Shown piece after piece: positions 9,324 through 16,641 of a DNA stretch of 64,000 bases. Source of the DNA: DASQFQ01 sp963730115. Lineage in GTDB: Bacteria > Actinomycetota > Thermoleophilia > Solirubrobacterales > Solirubrobacteraceae. The DNA lies in assembly GCA_963730115.1 (NCBI GenBank), contig CAVSQM010000004.1, positions 310,001 through 374,000 of the forward strand, given 5' to 3'. A model generated the notes under the pieces. The model did no database searches. It was given only the letters and a program-made list of their open reading frames with translations, and had not been told where the DNA came from. How positions within the stretch are numbered: position 1 is the stretch's first letter; every line of letters starts with the position of its first letter. A program made the translations under genes and the position numbers.

Positions 9324-9815
9324 GTGACTCCAGAGCTCGAGCGAGAAGCACTCGGCGACCACCTCGACCGCCTCTACCGGGCGGCGTGGGCGCTGTGCGG
9401 CTCGCGCGAGGATGCCGAGGATCTCGTGCAGGAGACCTACACGAGAGTCCTGTCCAAGCGCCGGATGATCCGCACGCGCGAGGACACGCTGCCGTACCTG
9501 CTGACCGTCCTGCGCAACACCTACATCTCGTCGCTGCGCAAGCGCGACCGGCGCCCGAAGACGGCGCCGCTCGAGGAGTCAGAAGAGCGACTCGCCGCGC
9601 CGGTGTCCGCCAACCCCGTATCAGCGCTCGCCGCCCGGGAGGTCTTCTCGGCCATCGCAGCCCTTCCCGACGACCAGCGCGACGTGCTCGCTGCGGTCGA
9701 CGTCGCGGGCCTGAGCTACCAGGAGGCCGCCGATTCGCTCGAGGTGCCGGTCGGCACGGTCATGAGCCGCCTCTACCGAGGCCGCAACCGCGTCGCACAG
9801 ACCGTCGGCGAGTAG
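9324..9815 (+). CDS. RNA polymerase sigma factor, ECF (sigma-70) family
   Basis: This 163-residue protein has sigma region 2 (LYRAAWALCGSREDAEDLVQETYTRVL, seen here as a LCGSREDAEDLVQETY core) and region 4 (IAALPDDQRDVLAAVDVAGLSYQEAADSL followed by GTVMSRLYRGRN). The length fits an ECF factor without an extra C-terminal domain. The start is GTG at 9324. No anti-sigma gene is adjacent; the nearest anti-sigma-like protein is at 2 kb. It lies divergent from the GGxGxD-repeat gene across 63 bp, which carries an ECF-like promoter. Confidence 0.85.
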   Translation: MTPELEREALGDHLDRLYRAAWALCGSREDAEDLVQETYTRVLSKRRMIRTREDTLPYLLTVLRNTYISSLRKRDRRPKTAPLEESEERLAAPVSANPVSALAAREVFSAIAALPDDQRDVLAAVDVAGLSYQEAADSLEVPVGTVMSRLYRGRNRVAQTVGE

Positions 9816-9831
9816 AACCCTCGGCTGCTCG

Positions 9832-10438
9832 CTAGCCGACGTCCATCACCCAGTACACGCGCCCGCCGCAGCCGCGCTGCTTCTTGAGCCCGACGCCGGC
9901 CATGCGGCCGCCGCCGAGCACGATCGCGCGGTGGGGCGGGCTGTTGAGCCAGGAGCGGAGCGTCGCGCGCGGGCTCGCGAGCGTGCCGCAGCCCCAGGCG
10001 ATGACCTCGCCGACCCCGCCGCGCCAGCCGGCGGCGCGGACGCGGGAGAGCGGGCTCTTGCCGGCCGGCGAGACGTGCGCGAAGTACTTGCGGCGGCCCA
10101 TGTCGGACGCGTGGCGCGCGGCGGCGCGGGCGAGGTGGCGCTCGGCCCGGAACGGGGCGAGGCCGGCGCCGGCGCGGGCCTGGTTGACCAGGCACAGCAG
10201 CGCGCGGCGCATCACGGCGGACGAGGCGCGGCGGGCCCCGGCGCCGCGGCAGCGCGCCGGAGGCGTGCGCGAGCGGCGACGCGGCGGTGGGAACCCCGAC
10301 GGCGACCCCCGGCAGGGCGACGGGAGGAACGATGGTGGCCGACGCCGTCGCCGGAACGACGATGGCAAGGGCGGTCCCCGCGACGAGCAACGTCGAGGAA
10401 CGTGCGACAAGTTGCCGCTTCCGAGCGCTGAGCAGCAT
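9832..10438 (-). pseudogene. Secreted CAP-domain (SCP/PR-1-like) protein, interrupted by a frameshift
   Basis: From ATG 10438 the frame encodes a clear signal peptide (Lys/Arg start, STLLVAGTALAIVVPATASA) and a short linker ending PLAHASGA. The CAP domain follows in another frame: LLCLVNQARAGAGL, ARHASDMGRRKYFAHVSP, GEVIAWG and SWLNSPPHRAIVLGG, ending VYWVMDVG at the stop at 9832. Dropping one C near 10252 joins the two as ...ASGA-CRGAGARR..., a normal secreted CAP protein of about 201 residues. RBS AAGGGGAG precedes the ATG. The break may be a sequencing error or a recent mutation. CAP proteins of this type are secreted, of unknown role in bacteria. Confidence 0.72.
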
Positions 10439-10620
10439 GCTGGACTCCCCTTAAGTCCGAGTGCCTTCTGTTGTTGAGCGCGGCGCGACACCCCTGTCCT
10501 CGCCGCTCCCTCTTGACCGAGCACCCTGATACCCCCGACGGGCGCCTTTCCGATCAAACTTTTTTCAGCTTGTCCACCTTGAACAACGGCGGTGCCGTTC
10601 CGGACACCTCGACGGGGACG

Positions 10621-11181
10621 TTATGGAGCGCCGATCGCTCCCACTCGATCGCGCTGCATGCCGAAGACGACGACGTCGTGGATCTCGTCGCCGTGGCGGT
10701 GCCAGCCGCGCAGGACGCCCTCGCGCCGGAAGCCCACCCGCTCGAGTGCGACCTGCGAGCGGCCGTTGCGCGTGTTCGCCCACGCCGTCAGCCGGCCGAG
10801 GTCGAGCGTGTCGAACCCGAGCGCTGTCACCAGCGCCTTCGACTCGAGGTTCGAGCCGGTCCCCCAGTAGGCGCGCCCGAACCATGAGCCGACCGTCGCC
10901 CGGCGGTCGCGCCACGCGAACTCCGACAGCCCGGTGACGCCGATCGGCCCGTGCTCGCGGTGGTCGATGAGGAACTCGAGCATCTCGCCGCGCTCGCGCT
11001 TGTGGGCGAGCTCGTTGACGTAGGCGAGCGGTTGCCCGACCTTCGTGTACGGCCCCCAGGAGAAGAAGCGCGTGACCAGCGGGTCGGAGCCGAGCTCCAG
11101 CAGCCGCGGGGCGTCGTCGGGCGTCGCGTAGCGGAGCGTGAGCGTCGGGCCCGAGACGGTGAGCGGGGCGGCCTCGGTCAC
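10621..11181 (-). CDS. GNAT-family N-acetyltransferase (RimJ/RimL-like)
   Basis: This 186-residue protein has the Acetyltransf_3 layout: LTLRYATPDDAPRLLELGSD at the start, IGVTGLSEFAWRDRRATVGSW in the core, WGTGSNLESKALVTALGFD for the acetyl-CoA-binding region, and RLTAWANTRNGRSQVALERVGF followed by REGVLRGW. Family members acetylate N-termini of proteins, amino acids or small molecules; the substrate cannot be told. The start is GTG 11181, 24 bp from the divergent phosphoesterase start, with a -10-like TATAGC that would give a leaderless transcript. Confidence 0.82.
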   Translation of the reverse strand: MTEAAPLTVSGPTLTLRYATPDDAPRLLELGSDPLVTRFFSWGPYTKVGQPLAYVNELAHKRERGEMLEFLIDHREHGPIGVTGLSEFAWRDRRATVGSWFGRAYWGTGSNLESKALVTALGFDTLDLGRLTAWANTRNGRSQVALERVGFRREGVLRGWHRHGDEIHDVVVFGMQRDRVGAIGAP

Positions 11182-11190
11182 CGCGCCGAT

Positions 11191-11198
11191 GCTATACA
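11191..11198. promoter_or_regulatory. Overlapping divergent -10 elements (GNAT / phosphoesterase)
   Basis: The 24-bp gap between two divergent GTG starts holds GCTATACA. On the plus strand TATACA (11193-11198) ends 7 nt before GTG 11206. On the minus strand TATAGC (11196-11191) ends 9 nt before GTG 11181. The two boxes share TATA, and both transcripts would begin at or next to the start codon. Any -35 contacts must lie inside the opposite coding region. Confidence 0.5.
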
Positions 11199-11205
11199 CG
11201 CGCCT

Positions 11206-11892
11206 GTGATCGCCGTCCTCTACGACGTGCACGGAAATCTCGGGGCGCTCGACGCGGTGCTGGCCGACGCGCGCTCCGCCGGCGCCGAGCACTGGGTGCT
11301 CGGCGGCGACTACGCGCTGTTCGGCGCCTGGCAGGCGGAGACCGTCGCGCGCCTGCGCGAGCTCGAGCCCGCCACGTGGATCCGCGGCAACGTCGACCGC
11401 TGGGCGAGCGGCGACGTGCCGGACGAGAGCCACCTGCGGGCCGCCGTCGAGGACACCCGCGCCGCGCTCGGCGACGCGCTCGCCGACGAGCTCGGGCGGC
11501 TGCCGGCCGAGGCCGAGGTCGCCGGCGCGCGCTTCGTGCACGCCTCGCCGGTCTCGGACATGCGCGCGTTCGCGCCCGAGCCGAACGACGAGGAGGAGGA
11601 GCTGCTCGACGGCACCACCCACCCGCGGCTGGTGTTCGGGCACATCCACGTGCAGTTCCGCCGGCCGGCGGCGGTCGGCGACATCGAGCTCGTCAACCCC
11701 GGCTCGGTCGGCGTCCCGCTCGACGGCGACCCGCGCGCCGCCTACGCGCTGATCGATCCCGACACGCGCGAGCTCGAGCTCCGCCGGGTCGACTACGACA
11801 CGGCCGCGACGATCGAGAAGCTGCGCGAGACCTACGGCGAGCGCGAGTGGGCGCCGACGATCCTCAAGCGGCTGGAGACGCAGCAGCCCTAG
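11206..11892 (+). CDS. Calcineurin-like metallophosphoesterase (YfcE/MJ0936 type)
   Basis: This 228-residue enzyme carries the metal-ligand motifs of the family: DVHGN at residues 7-11, GGDYALF, GNVDRW, and GHIHVQF near 147. Small cytosolic members are divalent-metal phosphodiesterases of unclear natural substrate. The start is GTG at 11206, probably leaderless. The stop lies in CTAG at 11889-11892, facing the MarR gene. Confidence 0.85.
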   Translation: MIAVLYDVHGNLGALDAVLADARSAGAEHWVLGGDYALFGAWQAETVARLRELEPATWIRGNVDRWASGDVPDESHLRAAVEDTRAALGDALADELGRLPAEAEVAGARFVHASPVSDMRAFAPEPNDEEEELLDGTTHPRLVFGHIHVQFRRPAAVGDIELVNPGSVGVPLDGDPRAAYALIDPDTRELELRRVDYDTAATIEKLRETYGEREWAPTILKRLETQQP

Positions 11893-12399
11893 CGCGTCGG
11901 TCACCGGGCAGGTGCCCCGGTGGTGGCCGCAGGCGTCGATGTCGCACAGCCGGCACAGCCGGCGGGCCGAGGCCCGGTCGCTCGTCAGCCCGGCGAGCAG
12001 CTTCGCCTGGAGCGCGCCGAGCGTCGCTCGCTCGTCGGGCGCGAGCGCCGCCAGCGCGCCCTCCAGCGCCGCCTCGCGCGCGGCCCGCACGGCGTGCGCC
12101 GCCGCGACGCCCGCGGGCGTCAGCGCCACCGCGACCGACCGCGCGTCGGGCCCGGGGCGGCGCTCGGCGAGGCCGGCGTCGACCAGCCGGTCGACGAGCC
12201 GCACGGCGCCGGAGTGGGTGAGCCCGAGCGTCTGGCGCAGCGCGTCGATCGGCTCGCCGCCGAGGTAGCCCTCGAGCGCGGTGAGCGCGGCCGGCGCCGA
12301 CGGCCCGAGCGGCGAGGCGACCGCCGACTCGATCCGCCCTGCGACCGCGAGCGAGAGCGTCCCGAGCAGGTTGGCCTCGCGAGCATTCGTATGAGCCAC
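11889..12399 (-). CDS. MarR-family regulator with C-terminal cysteine motif; probable indel at its last codon
   Basis: This winged-helix protein of about 169 residues has a recognition region IDALRQTLGLTHSGAVRLVDRL and a C-terminal CRLCDIDACGHHRGTCP cluster known from a MarR subgroup, possibly a metal or redox site. As written, the frame has no stop after CPVTDA and runs on antisense through the neighbour into the GNAT gene, which cannot be real. A TAG sits one base out of frame in CTAG at 11889-11892, so I infer a one-base insertion just before the stop and give that end. The start is GTG 12399, leaderless behind TACAAT. It likely controls itself and the divergent zinc-ribbon gene. Confidence 0.68.
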
Positions 12400-12405
12400 T
12401 CACAC

Positions 12406-12415
12406 ATTGTACGAT
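12406..12415. promoter_or_regulatory. Overlapping divergent -10 boxes and possible MarR operator
   Basis: In the 25-bp gap, minus-strand TACAAT (12411-12406) ends 6 nt before the MarR GTG, and plus-strand TACGAT (12410-12415) ends 9 nt before ATG 12425. Both match the TANNNT -10 of actinobacteria and share two bases. They sit in an imperfect dyad around GTAC (ACATTGTACGATTTGT), a natural place for the MarR product to bind. Confidence 0.5.
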
Positions 12416-12424
12416 TTGTCGGCG

Positions 12425-13240
12425 ATGGATCCGCGTACCAAGGCCGCCGACGACGTCAAAGAGATCTTCTCGCGCGCGCCGAAGGAGACGCCGCCGCGCG
12501 TCTGCCCCAGCTGTGGCGCCGAGCACGTCACCCAGCGCGCGTTCTGTCCCAGCTGCGGCAAGCGCTACGACCGCCGCTTCGCCGGCGTCTCCGACACCCA
12601 GCGCTGGATCCTCGGCGGGCTGGCGCTCGCCGGCGTGATCGTCGCCGCGATCCTGATCCTCCCCGGAGTGTTCGACGCCAAGCGCGACACGGATGCGCGC
12701 TTGGCGCGCGAGCACGCCGCCCTCGTCGCGGCCGAGAAGAAGCGGCTGACGCGCGAGCAGCGCCCGGTGCGCGGCAAGCCCGCGAACCTGAAGGCGCCCG
12801 GGCCGACCGCCAGCGCGTCCGAGGTGCTCGCCGCCCGCAAGGAGCTCATCACTTCCCTCGAGGGCGCGATCCTCGCCGACGCGCGCCAGCGCGTGAAGAG
12901 CGGCGAGCTCGACGGCCCGGTCACGCGCGTGAGCTGCGGGCCGCTGATCCGCAACCCCGGCAACGTCGGCGAGGAGGAGAACCTCGACAGGCGGCGCGGC
13001 CGCTACGACTGCGTGGCGGTCAAGCGCGACGTGATCAAGGACGGGAAGGTCGTCGGCCTGTTCGGCCATCCGTTCGTCGGCACGGCCGATTTCAAGCGCT
13101 TCACCTACGTCTGGTGCAAGGACAACAAAGTGCCCGGGGAGCGCGGAAAGCCGCTCGCCAAGGTACCCATCCCGGCGGTGTGCATCGGGGCCGAAGGGCG
13201 CCCGCGTGTCGGAGATGGGTATCTTTCGTCAAGTCCCTGA
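12425..13240 (+). CDS. Zinc-ribbon single-pass membrane protein of unknown function
   Basis: The 271-residue protein starts with a double-CxxC zinc ribbon (CPSCGAEHVTQRAFCPSCGKR near residues 27-46, split as CPSC and CPSC knuckles), followed by a membrane helix (ILGGLALAGVIVAAILILPG) and a long hydrophilic region, Lys/Arg-rich at first, then a domain with three cysteines (SCGPLI, YDCVAV, VWCKDN) that may pair outside the membrane. ATG 12425 was preferred over TTG 12407 because it fits a leaderless promoter. I do not recognise a function; the bidirectional promoter suggests control by the MarR protein. Confidence 0.65.
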   Translation: MDPRTKAADDVKEIFSRAPKETPPRVCPSCGAEHVTQRAFCPSCGKRYDRRFAGVSDTQRWILGGLALAGVIVAAILILPGVFDAKRDTDARLAREHAALVAAEKKRLTREQRPVRGKPANLKAPGPTASASEVLAARKELITSLEGAILADARQRVKSGELDGPVTRVSCGPLIRNPGNVGEEENLDRRRGRYDCVAVKRDVIKDGKVVGLFGHPFVGTADFKRFTYVWCKDNKVPGERGKPLAKVPIPAVCIGAEGRPRVGDGYLSSSP

Positions 13241-13264
13241 ACAAAGTCGGATTCGACTCGGGGA

Positions 13265-13284
13265 TCGGGGGTACAGACCCCCGA
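13265..13284 (+). terminator. GC-rich hairpin after the zinc-ribbon gene
   Basis: TCGGGGGT and ACCCCCGA form a perfect 8-bp stem with an ACAG loop, 24 bp after the zinc-ribbon stop. There is no T-run, so it is either a non-canonical terminator or part of the leader of the STAS gene, which starts 48 bp on. Confidence 0.4.
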
Positions 13285-13332
13285 ACGGAGGGCGGGGTTG
13301 GTGACCGGACGACGGACGAGGGGAAGACTGTC

Positions 13333-13686
13333 GTGGATCAGCCGCTGGGGATAACGATCGAGAGCTTGGCTCCCGACACCGTCTGCGTCGCGCTCAGCGG
13401 TGAGCTCGACTTCTCGCGGGCGTACACCTTCGACGAGGAGATGCGTCGGCTCGAGGCGCAGAAGCCAGGGTCGATCGTGCTGGATCTCCGGAAGCTCAAC
13501 TTCCTCGACTCGGCGGGGCTCGGGCGCGTGCTCGCGGTCCAGCGCCGGGCGAGCCGCGACGGGCGCAGGCTCGTCGTCGTCCGCGGTTGTCGGGCGGTGG
13601 AGCGGCTGTTCGCGCTGACCGCGCTCGACCTGCGGCTCGAGATGGTCAGCGAGCCGCGCGCGGCGCTGCAGGGATCACCGGCGTAG
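13333..13686 (+). CDS. STAS-domain anti-sigma factor antagonist
   Basis: This 117-residue protein is a single STAS domain: LSGELDFSRAYTFDEEM, then IVLDLRKLNFLDSAGLGRVLAV, where the Ser of DSAG is the usual phosphorylation site. Family members bind and block anti-sigma kinases when unphosphorylated. GTG 13333 follows the RBS-like GAGGGGAAG. No RsbW-like kinase or sigma-B gene is in view, so its partner lies elsewhere. The 3' end overlaps the convergent HD-GYP gene by 41 nt. Confidence 0.82.
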   Translation: MDQPLGITIESLAPDTVCVALSGELDFSRAYTFDEEMRRLEAQKPGSIVLDLRKLNFLDSAGLGRVLAVQRRASRDGRRLVVVRGCRAVERLFALTALDLRLEMVSEPRAALQGSPA

Positions 13687-15001
13687 CGAACTCCACGGGG
13701 CCGAGCTCGCGCGTCGCCTCGAGCGCGCCGAGCGCTTCGGGGCAGAACGCGGTGCCCGCGTCGCGGCGCATGATCGCCCGCACCTGGTCGGGCTCCATCG
13801 CCGCCCGGTAAGGCCGGTCGGCGCTCAGCGCCTCGCAGACGTCGGCGACGGCGAGGATGCGCGCGGTGCGGTTGAGCTGCTCGGCCCGCAACCCGAGGTG
13901 GTAGCCGCGGCCGTCGAGCCGCTCGTGGTGGGCGCCGGCGGTGGCCGCGAGGTCGCGGAACGCGCCGACGCGCTGGAGGATCCGCACCGTCAGCTCGGGA
14001 TGGCGGCGCATCTGCGCCCACTCCTCCTCGTCGAGCTTGCCGGGCTTGTCGAGGATCAGGTTCGAGACACCGAGCTTGCCGATGTCGTGCAGGAGCGCGG
14101 TGCGGCGGAGGTCGCGCAGGGCGTGCGGGCCGTAGCCGAGCACGTCGGCGACCGAGACGGCGATGCGCGCGACGCCGACCGAGTGGCTGCCGGTGTAGGG
14201 AGACTTGGCGTCGACGATCAGCGCGAACGCCTCCGCGACGCGGTCGAGCCGCTCGCCGTCGGCGTGCTGGATGCGGTCCTCGGGCTCGAAGGCGCCGATC
14301 ACCGCGTGCGGCTCGTGGCCCCCGAGCGCGTTCCAGAACGCGCGATCGCGGCGGGTGGAGCGCAGCGCATCGACGAGCGCGGGGTCGAACCACGTGCCGC
14401 GGCGCTCGGCGGCGACGTCGAAGACGGCGCGCGGGCCGGCGGCGGCGAAGAACACCTCGGCGGTCTGGGCAAGGCAGACGATGCGGCCGAGCAGCGGGAT
14501 CGCGTCGCCGGCGACGCCGTAGGGATAGCCGTTGCCGTCCCAGTGCTCGTCGAGCGCCTTGATCGCCTCGGCGGTCGCCTCGCTGAGCTCGATCATGCGA
14601 GCGATGTCGGCGCCGCGCTCGCAGCGCAGCTCGGTCATCGCGCGCGCGCCCTCGGCCCCACTGCGGGCGATCGCGGCGAGCCGGCGGGCGCGGGCGTGGC
14701 GGACGGTGAACTTGAGCGCCTCGAACGGGCGCAGGTGGTCGGTCAGCTTGCGGTCGCGCTTGAGCTCGAAGTCGTCAGCGCCAAACAGCGCGGACAGCTT
14801 GGCCGCGTTGCTCGAGCAGCCGGCGTCCTTGAGCAGCAGCGCGTAGAAGAGCGACGAGCGCATCTGGTCGTCCAGCCCGATCTCCTCGCCGACGCGCATG
14901 CCGATCGCGCACGAGCGCACGGCGTGGCCCATCGGCTGGCCCTCGGTGATGTCGAGGGCGTACGAGAGCGCGGAGATGACCTCTGAGAGGCGGATGTCCA
15001 C
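13646..15001 (-). CDS. Tandem HD-GYP-type phosphohydrolase, first domain degenerate
   Basis: The 451-residue protein holds two HD-type modules. The C-terminal module has HDIGKLG at 305-311 and HHERLDGRGYH at 358-368, so it keeps the metal ligands but has His for Pro in GYP. The N-terminal module has KDAG at 58-61 where HDxG is expected, yet retains DGNGYP at 155-160. HD-GYP proteins hydrolyse c-di-GMP or related dinucleotides; here only the second module looks catalytic. GTG 15001 follows TTGGAGGTGG, a strong RBS. No receiver or membrane domain is present. It could act on another nucleotide. Confidence 0.8.
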   Translation of the reverse strand: MDIRLSEVISALSYALDITEGQPMGHAVRSCAIGMRVGEEIGLDDQMRSSLFYALLLKDAGCSSNAAKLSALFGADDFELKRDRKLTDHLRPFEALKFTVRHARARRLAAIARSGAEGARAMTELRCERGADIARMIELSEATAEAIKALDEHWDGNGYPYGVAGDAIPLLGRIVCLAQTAEVFFAAAGPRAVFDVAAERRGTWFDPALVDALRSTRRDRAFWNALGGHEPHAVIGAFEPEDRIQHADGERLDRVAEAFALIVDAKSPYTGSHSVGVARIAVSVADVLGYGPHALRDLRRTALLHDIGKLGVSNLILDKPGKLDEEEWAQMRRHPELTVRILQRVGAFRDLAATAGAHHERLDGRGYHLGLRAEQLNRTARILAVADVCEALSADRPYRAAMEPDQVRAIMRRDAGTAFCPEALGALEATRELGPVEFATPVIPAAPRAAR

Positions 15002-15114
15002 CCACCTCCAATCGGCGCAGGCCGCCCTGCGCTTGACTCGACACGCGGTCCATGGGCGTTCGACCGAAGGAGGAAATCCGCGCGCACGCTGCGATTCGGG
15101 CCGATACTCCGGCC

Positions 15115-15843
15115 ATGTCGCGCGTCCCTCAGGTCGTGGCGTTCGGTGGTGGCGGCTTCTCCATGGAGTCCGGCAACCCGCTGCTCGACGACTACGTGCT
15201 GGCTGCCACGGGCGTCGAGCGCCCGAGGGTCTGCTTCCTCCCGACCGCCTCGGGCGACGCGGACCACTACATCGTGCGCTTCTACCGGCACTTCTCGGCG
15301 GCGGTCTGCGAGCCGTCGCACGTGTCGCTGTTCCGCCGCGACTGCGGCGCGCCCGAGCCGGCCGCGCACTTGCTCGAGCAGGACCTGATCTACGTCGGCG
15401 GCGGCTGCGTGCGCTCGTGCCTCGGCACCTGGCGCGCGCACGGACTGGACGGCGTGCTGCGCGAGGCGTGGGCGCGCGGCGTGGTCATGTGCGGGCTGAG
15501 CGCCGGGTCGCTGTGCTGGTTCGAGCAGGGGCTGACCGCGTTCCACGGCGAGCAGGGGCTGCCGGTGGCGGGGCTCGGCGTGCTGATGGGCTCGAACGCC
15601 GTCCACTACGACAAGGAGCCGCGGCGGCGCCCGGACTTCCAGGCCGCGATCGCGGCCGGCATGGCGCCGGGCTGGGCAGCGGACGACGGCGCGGCGCTGC
15701 ACTTCGTGGGACCGGGCCTCGCGCGCGTGGTGTCGTCACGGCCGAAGGCGGGCGCCTACCGGGTCGAGAGCGTGGGCGGTGAGGCGGTCGAGACACCGCT
15801 GGCGACCGAGTACCTGGGGGCGCCGGTGACGCTTGTCGCCTAA
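15115..15843 (+). CDS. Peptidase S51 (dipeptidase E-like), copy 1
   Basis: This 242-residue protein has the class I glutamine-amidotransferase-like fold of PepE and cyanophycinase: FGGGGFS near residues 10-16, YVGGG near 93, and the nucleophile elbow GLSAGS with Ser129. PepE removes N-terminal Asp dipeptides. It is unusually cysteine-rich around the site (GGCVRSCLG, MCGLSAGSLCW). ATG 15115 follows GATACT by 6 nt and may be leaderless. It overlaps a paralogue by 11 nt, so the two are likely co-expressed. Confidence 0.82.
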   Translation: MSRVPQVVAFGGGGFSMESGNPLLDDYVLAATGVERPRVCFLPTASGDADHYIVRFYRHFSAAVCEPSHVSLFRRDCGAPEPAAHLLEQDLIYVGGGCVRSCLGTWRAHGLDGVLREAWARGVVMCGLSAGSLCWFEQGLTAFHGEQGLPVAGLGVLMGSNAVHYDKEPRRRPDFQAAIAAGMAPGWAADDGAALHFVGPGLARVVSSRPKAGAYRVESVGGEAVETPLATEYLGAPVTLVA

Positions 15844-16630
15844 GCCGACGATCTTCGCCATGGGGGGCGGAGGGTTCAGCATGGAAGCCGAAGCGTCGGT
15901 GCTGGACGACTACGTGCTCTCGCTCGCGCCCGCGCGCGAGCCGAACGTCTGCCTGCTGCCGACCGCGGGCGGCGACTCCCACGAGCAGATCCGCCGCTTC
16001 CGGATCGCGTTCGGCGACCGTCTGTGCCAGACGAGCGTGGTGTCGCTGTTCCGGCTCGAGCTCGACCCGGTGCGGTTGCGCGAGCACCTGCTGGCGCAGG
16101 ACGTCATCTACGTCGGCGGCGGCTCGATGATCAACCTGCTGGCGCTGTGGCGGGCGCACGGCATCGACGCCGTCCTGCGCGAGGCGTGGCAGGCCGGGAT
16201 CGTGCTGGCCGGGCTGAGCGCGGGCTCGATGTGCTGGTTCGAGGGCGGGATCACCAAGGGCAAGGCCACACCGCGCCCGGCGCCGGGCCTCGGCTTCCTC
16301 CCCGGCTCGAACTCCGTCCACTACGACGGCGAGCCGGAGCGCCGCCCGGCCTTCCTCGAGGCGATCGCGTCCGGCGCGCTGCCGGCCGGCTACGGGGTCG
16401 ACGACGGTGTCGGCCTGCTCTTCCGCGGCACCCGCCTCGCCGAGGTCGTGGCCGCCCGCGAGGGCATCCGCGCCTACCGCGTCGACGCCGTCGAGGGCCA
16501 GGCGCGGGAGCACGAGCTCGAGCCGCGCGTGCTCGCCGGCCCCGAGCACACGCCACCGGGCGCCGTCCCGCACGACATCGGCGAGCTCCGCCTCCTGCGA
16601 GCGGCCCGCCGCCGCATGACACGCGACTGA
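15833..16630 (+). CDS. Peptidase S51 (dipeptidase E-like), copy 2
   Basis: This 265-residue paralogue of the preceding gene has the same landmarks at the same residue numbers: MGGGGFS at 10-16, YVGGGS near 93, GLSAGS with Ser129, and SVHYDGEPERRPAF matching AVHYDKEPRRRPDF. Sequences differ throughout, so the duplication is not recent. The C-terminus is about 25 residues longer. The TTG at 15833, overlapping the first gene by 11 nt, is the only start that keeps the first beta strand. Confidence 0.8.
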   Translation: MSPKPTIFAMGGGGFSMEAEASVLDDYVLSLAPAREPNVCLLPTAGGDSHEQIRRFRIAFGDRLCQTSVVSLFRLELDPVRLREHLLAQDVIYVGGGSMINLLALWRAHGIDAVLREAWQAGIVLAGLSAGSMCWFEGGITKGKATPRPAPGLGFLPGSNSVHYDGEPERRPAFLEAIASGALPAGYGVDDGVGLLFRGTRLAEVVAAREGIRAYRVDAVEGQAREHELEPRVLAGPEHTPPGAVPHDIGELRLLRAARRRMTRD

Positions 16631-16641
16631 GCCCTCAACCA

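Noticed and set aside
10439..10620. Possible c-di-AMP riboswitch before the CAP gene
   Set aside because: The 182-bp gap has a good RBS and a short A/T-rich patch but none of the conserved riboswitch elements I can recognise.
10621..12399. 592-codon frame as a MarR-GNAT fusion
   Set aside because: The middle third is antisense to a real phosphoesterase; a missing stop explains it.
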